Source of the DNA: Bacteroidales bacterium
GTDB lineage: Bacteria > Bacteroidota > Bacteroidia > Bacteroidales > UBA1556
Length of the DNA: 6,694 nt
Assembly (NCBI GenBank): GCA_029939445.1
Contig: JAOZSY010000145.1
Span: 1-6,694 of the forward strand
Direction: 5' to 3'
Under the pieces are notes generated by a model. It was not told where the DNA came from and did not search any database. It saw nothing but the letters and a program-made list of their open reading frames with translations. The translations under genes were made by a program, and so were the position numbers. Shown one piece after another: positions 6,377 through 6,694 of the stretch. Position 1 is the stretch's first letter; each line of letters starts with the position of its first letter.

Positions 6377-6694
6377 AACTGTTAACAATAAACTTATAGT
6401 CTAATACTTTATTATTATTAAGTTATAATGAATAAACTCTTGATTTAAGATCTGCTGTTAATACTTGAACTATTTGGTAGTTTGAAATTGTTTTATTCAT
6501 ACTTAACACTTTCCTTCCTTGAAAGTCAACTATATGTAATAATTACATTGCCCACAATACTATTAGCTTTATTAAATAGAATATCAGAAGTAGCATAGTA
6601 TATACATCCATCAAAATTCGCCCCTCACCTATAGCTATTGGGACTAAAGGACGTTTTCAAAAGATTGACATAAAAAAAATGTTAAAATACTTGT
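6377..6694. other. Region downstream of the DUF4249 gene without intact genes
   Basis: No open reading frame of useful length exists on either strand. The plus strand shows only a weak 6-bp inverted repeat (AACTTA 6391-6396, TAAGTT 6419-6424) with no T tract. The minus strand carries a decayed coding remnant at 6423-6624. From 6625 to the window end the minus strand has stops in all frames and nothing else recognisable. Confidence 0.6.
6423..6624 (-). pseudogene. Decayed remnant of a type IX secretion C-terminal sorting domain
   Basis: On the minus strand, 6542-6423 translates to 39 residues ending in a TAA, including IVDFQGRKVLSMNK and VLTADLKSRVYSL. This resembles the type A T9SS sorting domain (Por_secre_tail), whose strands typically read like I-x-D-x-x-G-[RK]-x-V, then D-L-x-S-G-[VI]-Y-x-[VL]. 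The preceding strand seems to lie in another frame: 6624-6526 gives 32 residues including YYATSDILFNKANSIVG and ends in a stop just as the second frame begins, so a frameshift is likely. In the signature, Gly of S-G-V-Y is Arg (AGA, one change from GGA), and the protein stops right after VYSL without the usual final strand. Sequence upstream (6625-6694) has in-frame stops, so no cargo domain is visible. It is convergent with the DUF4249 gene. The match is by eye only. Confidence 0.5.

Noticed and set aside
6391..6424. Inverted repeat AACTTA/TAAGTT as terminator of the DUF4249 gene
   Set aside because: Only six AT-rich pairs with a 22-nt loop and no T tract after the stem, so it should not terminate.

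Overview
The window looks like chromosomal DNA of a Bacteroidota bacterium. It is AT-rich and no gene has a Shine-Dalgarno site at normal spacing; starts follow A/T-rich leaders. Several genes are preceded by the Bacteroidota -7 promoter element TAnnTTTG, and rpsP also has a -33 TTTG at 19-bp spacing. Gene content agrees: a bS16 with a long Ala/Glu/Lys tail, a TonB-dependent receptor with an N-terminal carboxypeptidase-regulatory-like domain paired with a DUF4249 lipoprotein, and the apparent remnant of a type IX secretion sorting domain. A member of the Bacteroidales or a related order is plausible, but I cannot place it further.

Layout, all intact genes on the plus strand. 126-1076: trxB, thioredoxin reductase, complete. 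1074-1155: a heptamer-periodic palindromic repeat that begins on the trxB stop codon. 1198-1737: a small lipoprotein of unknown function with its own -7 element and a strong terminator (1770-1806). 1807-2205: a gene-free stretch with an orphan TAnnTTTG and nested inverted repeats that could be a structured RNA. 2206-2969: rpsP with a consensus promoter, a hairpin just upstream of its start and a textbook terminator. 3181-6376: a two-gene unit of an outer-membrane TonB-dependent receptor and a DUF4249 lipoprotein 19 bp downstream. 6377-6694: no intact gene, but the minus strand carries what looks like a frameshifted remnant of a T9SS C-terminal sorting domain.

The first three genes look like independent housekeeping or orphan units: redox maintenance, an envelope lipoprotein and the ribosome. 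The last two form a recognisable but functionally uncharacterised uptake module, in which the receptor would import a ligand with TonB energy and the lipoprotein is presumably its surface or periplasmic partner. I see no phage, CRISPR, transposase, tRNA or rRNA. The most interesting items are the receptor/DUF4249 pair, the decayed T9SS sorting domain, the heptameric palindrome and the possible structured RNA upstream of rpsP.
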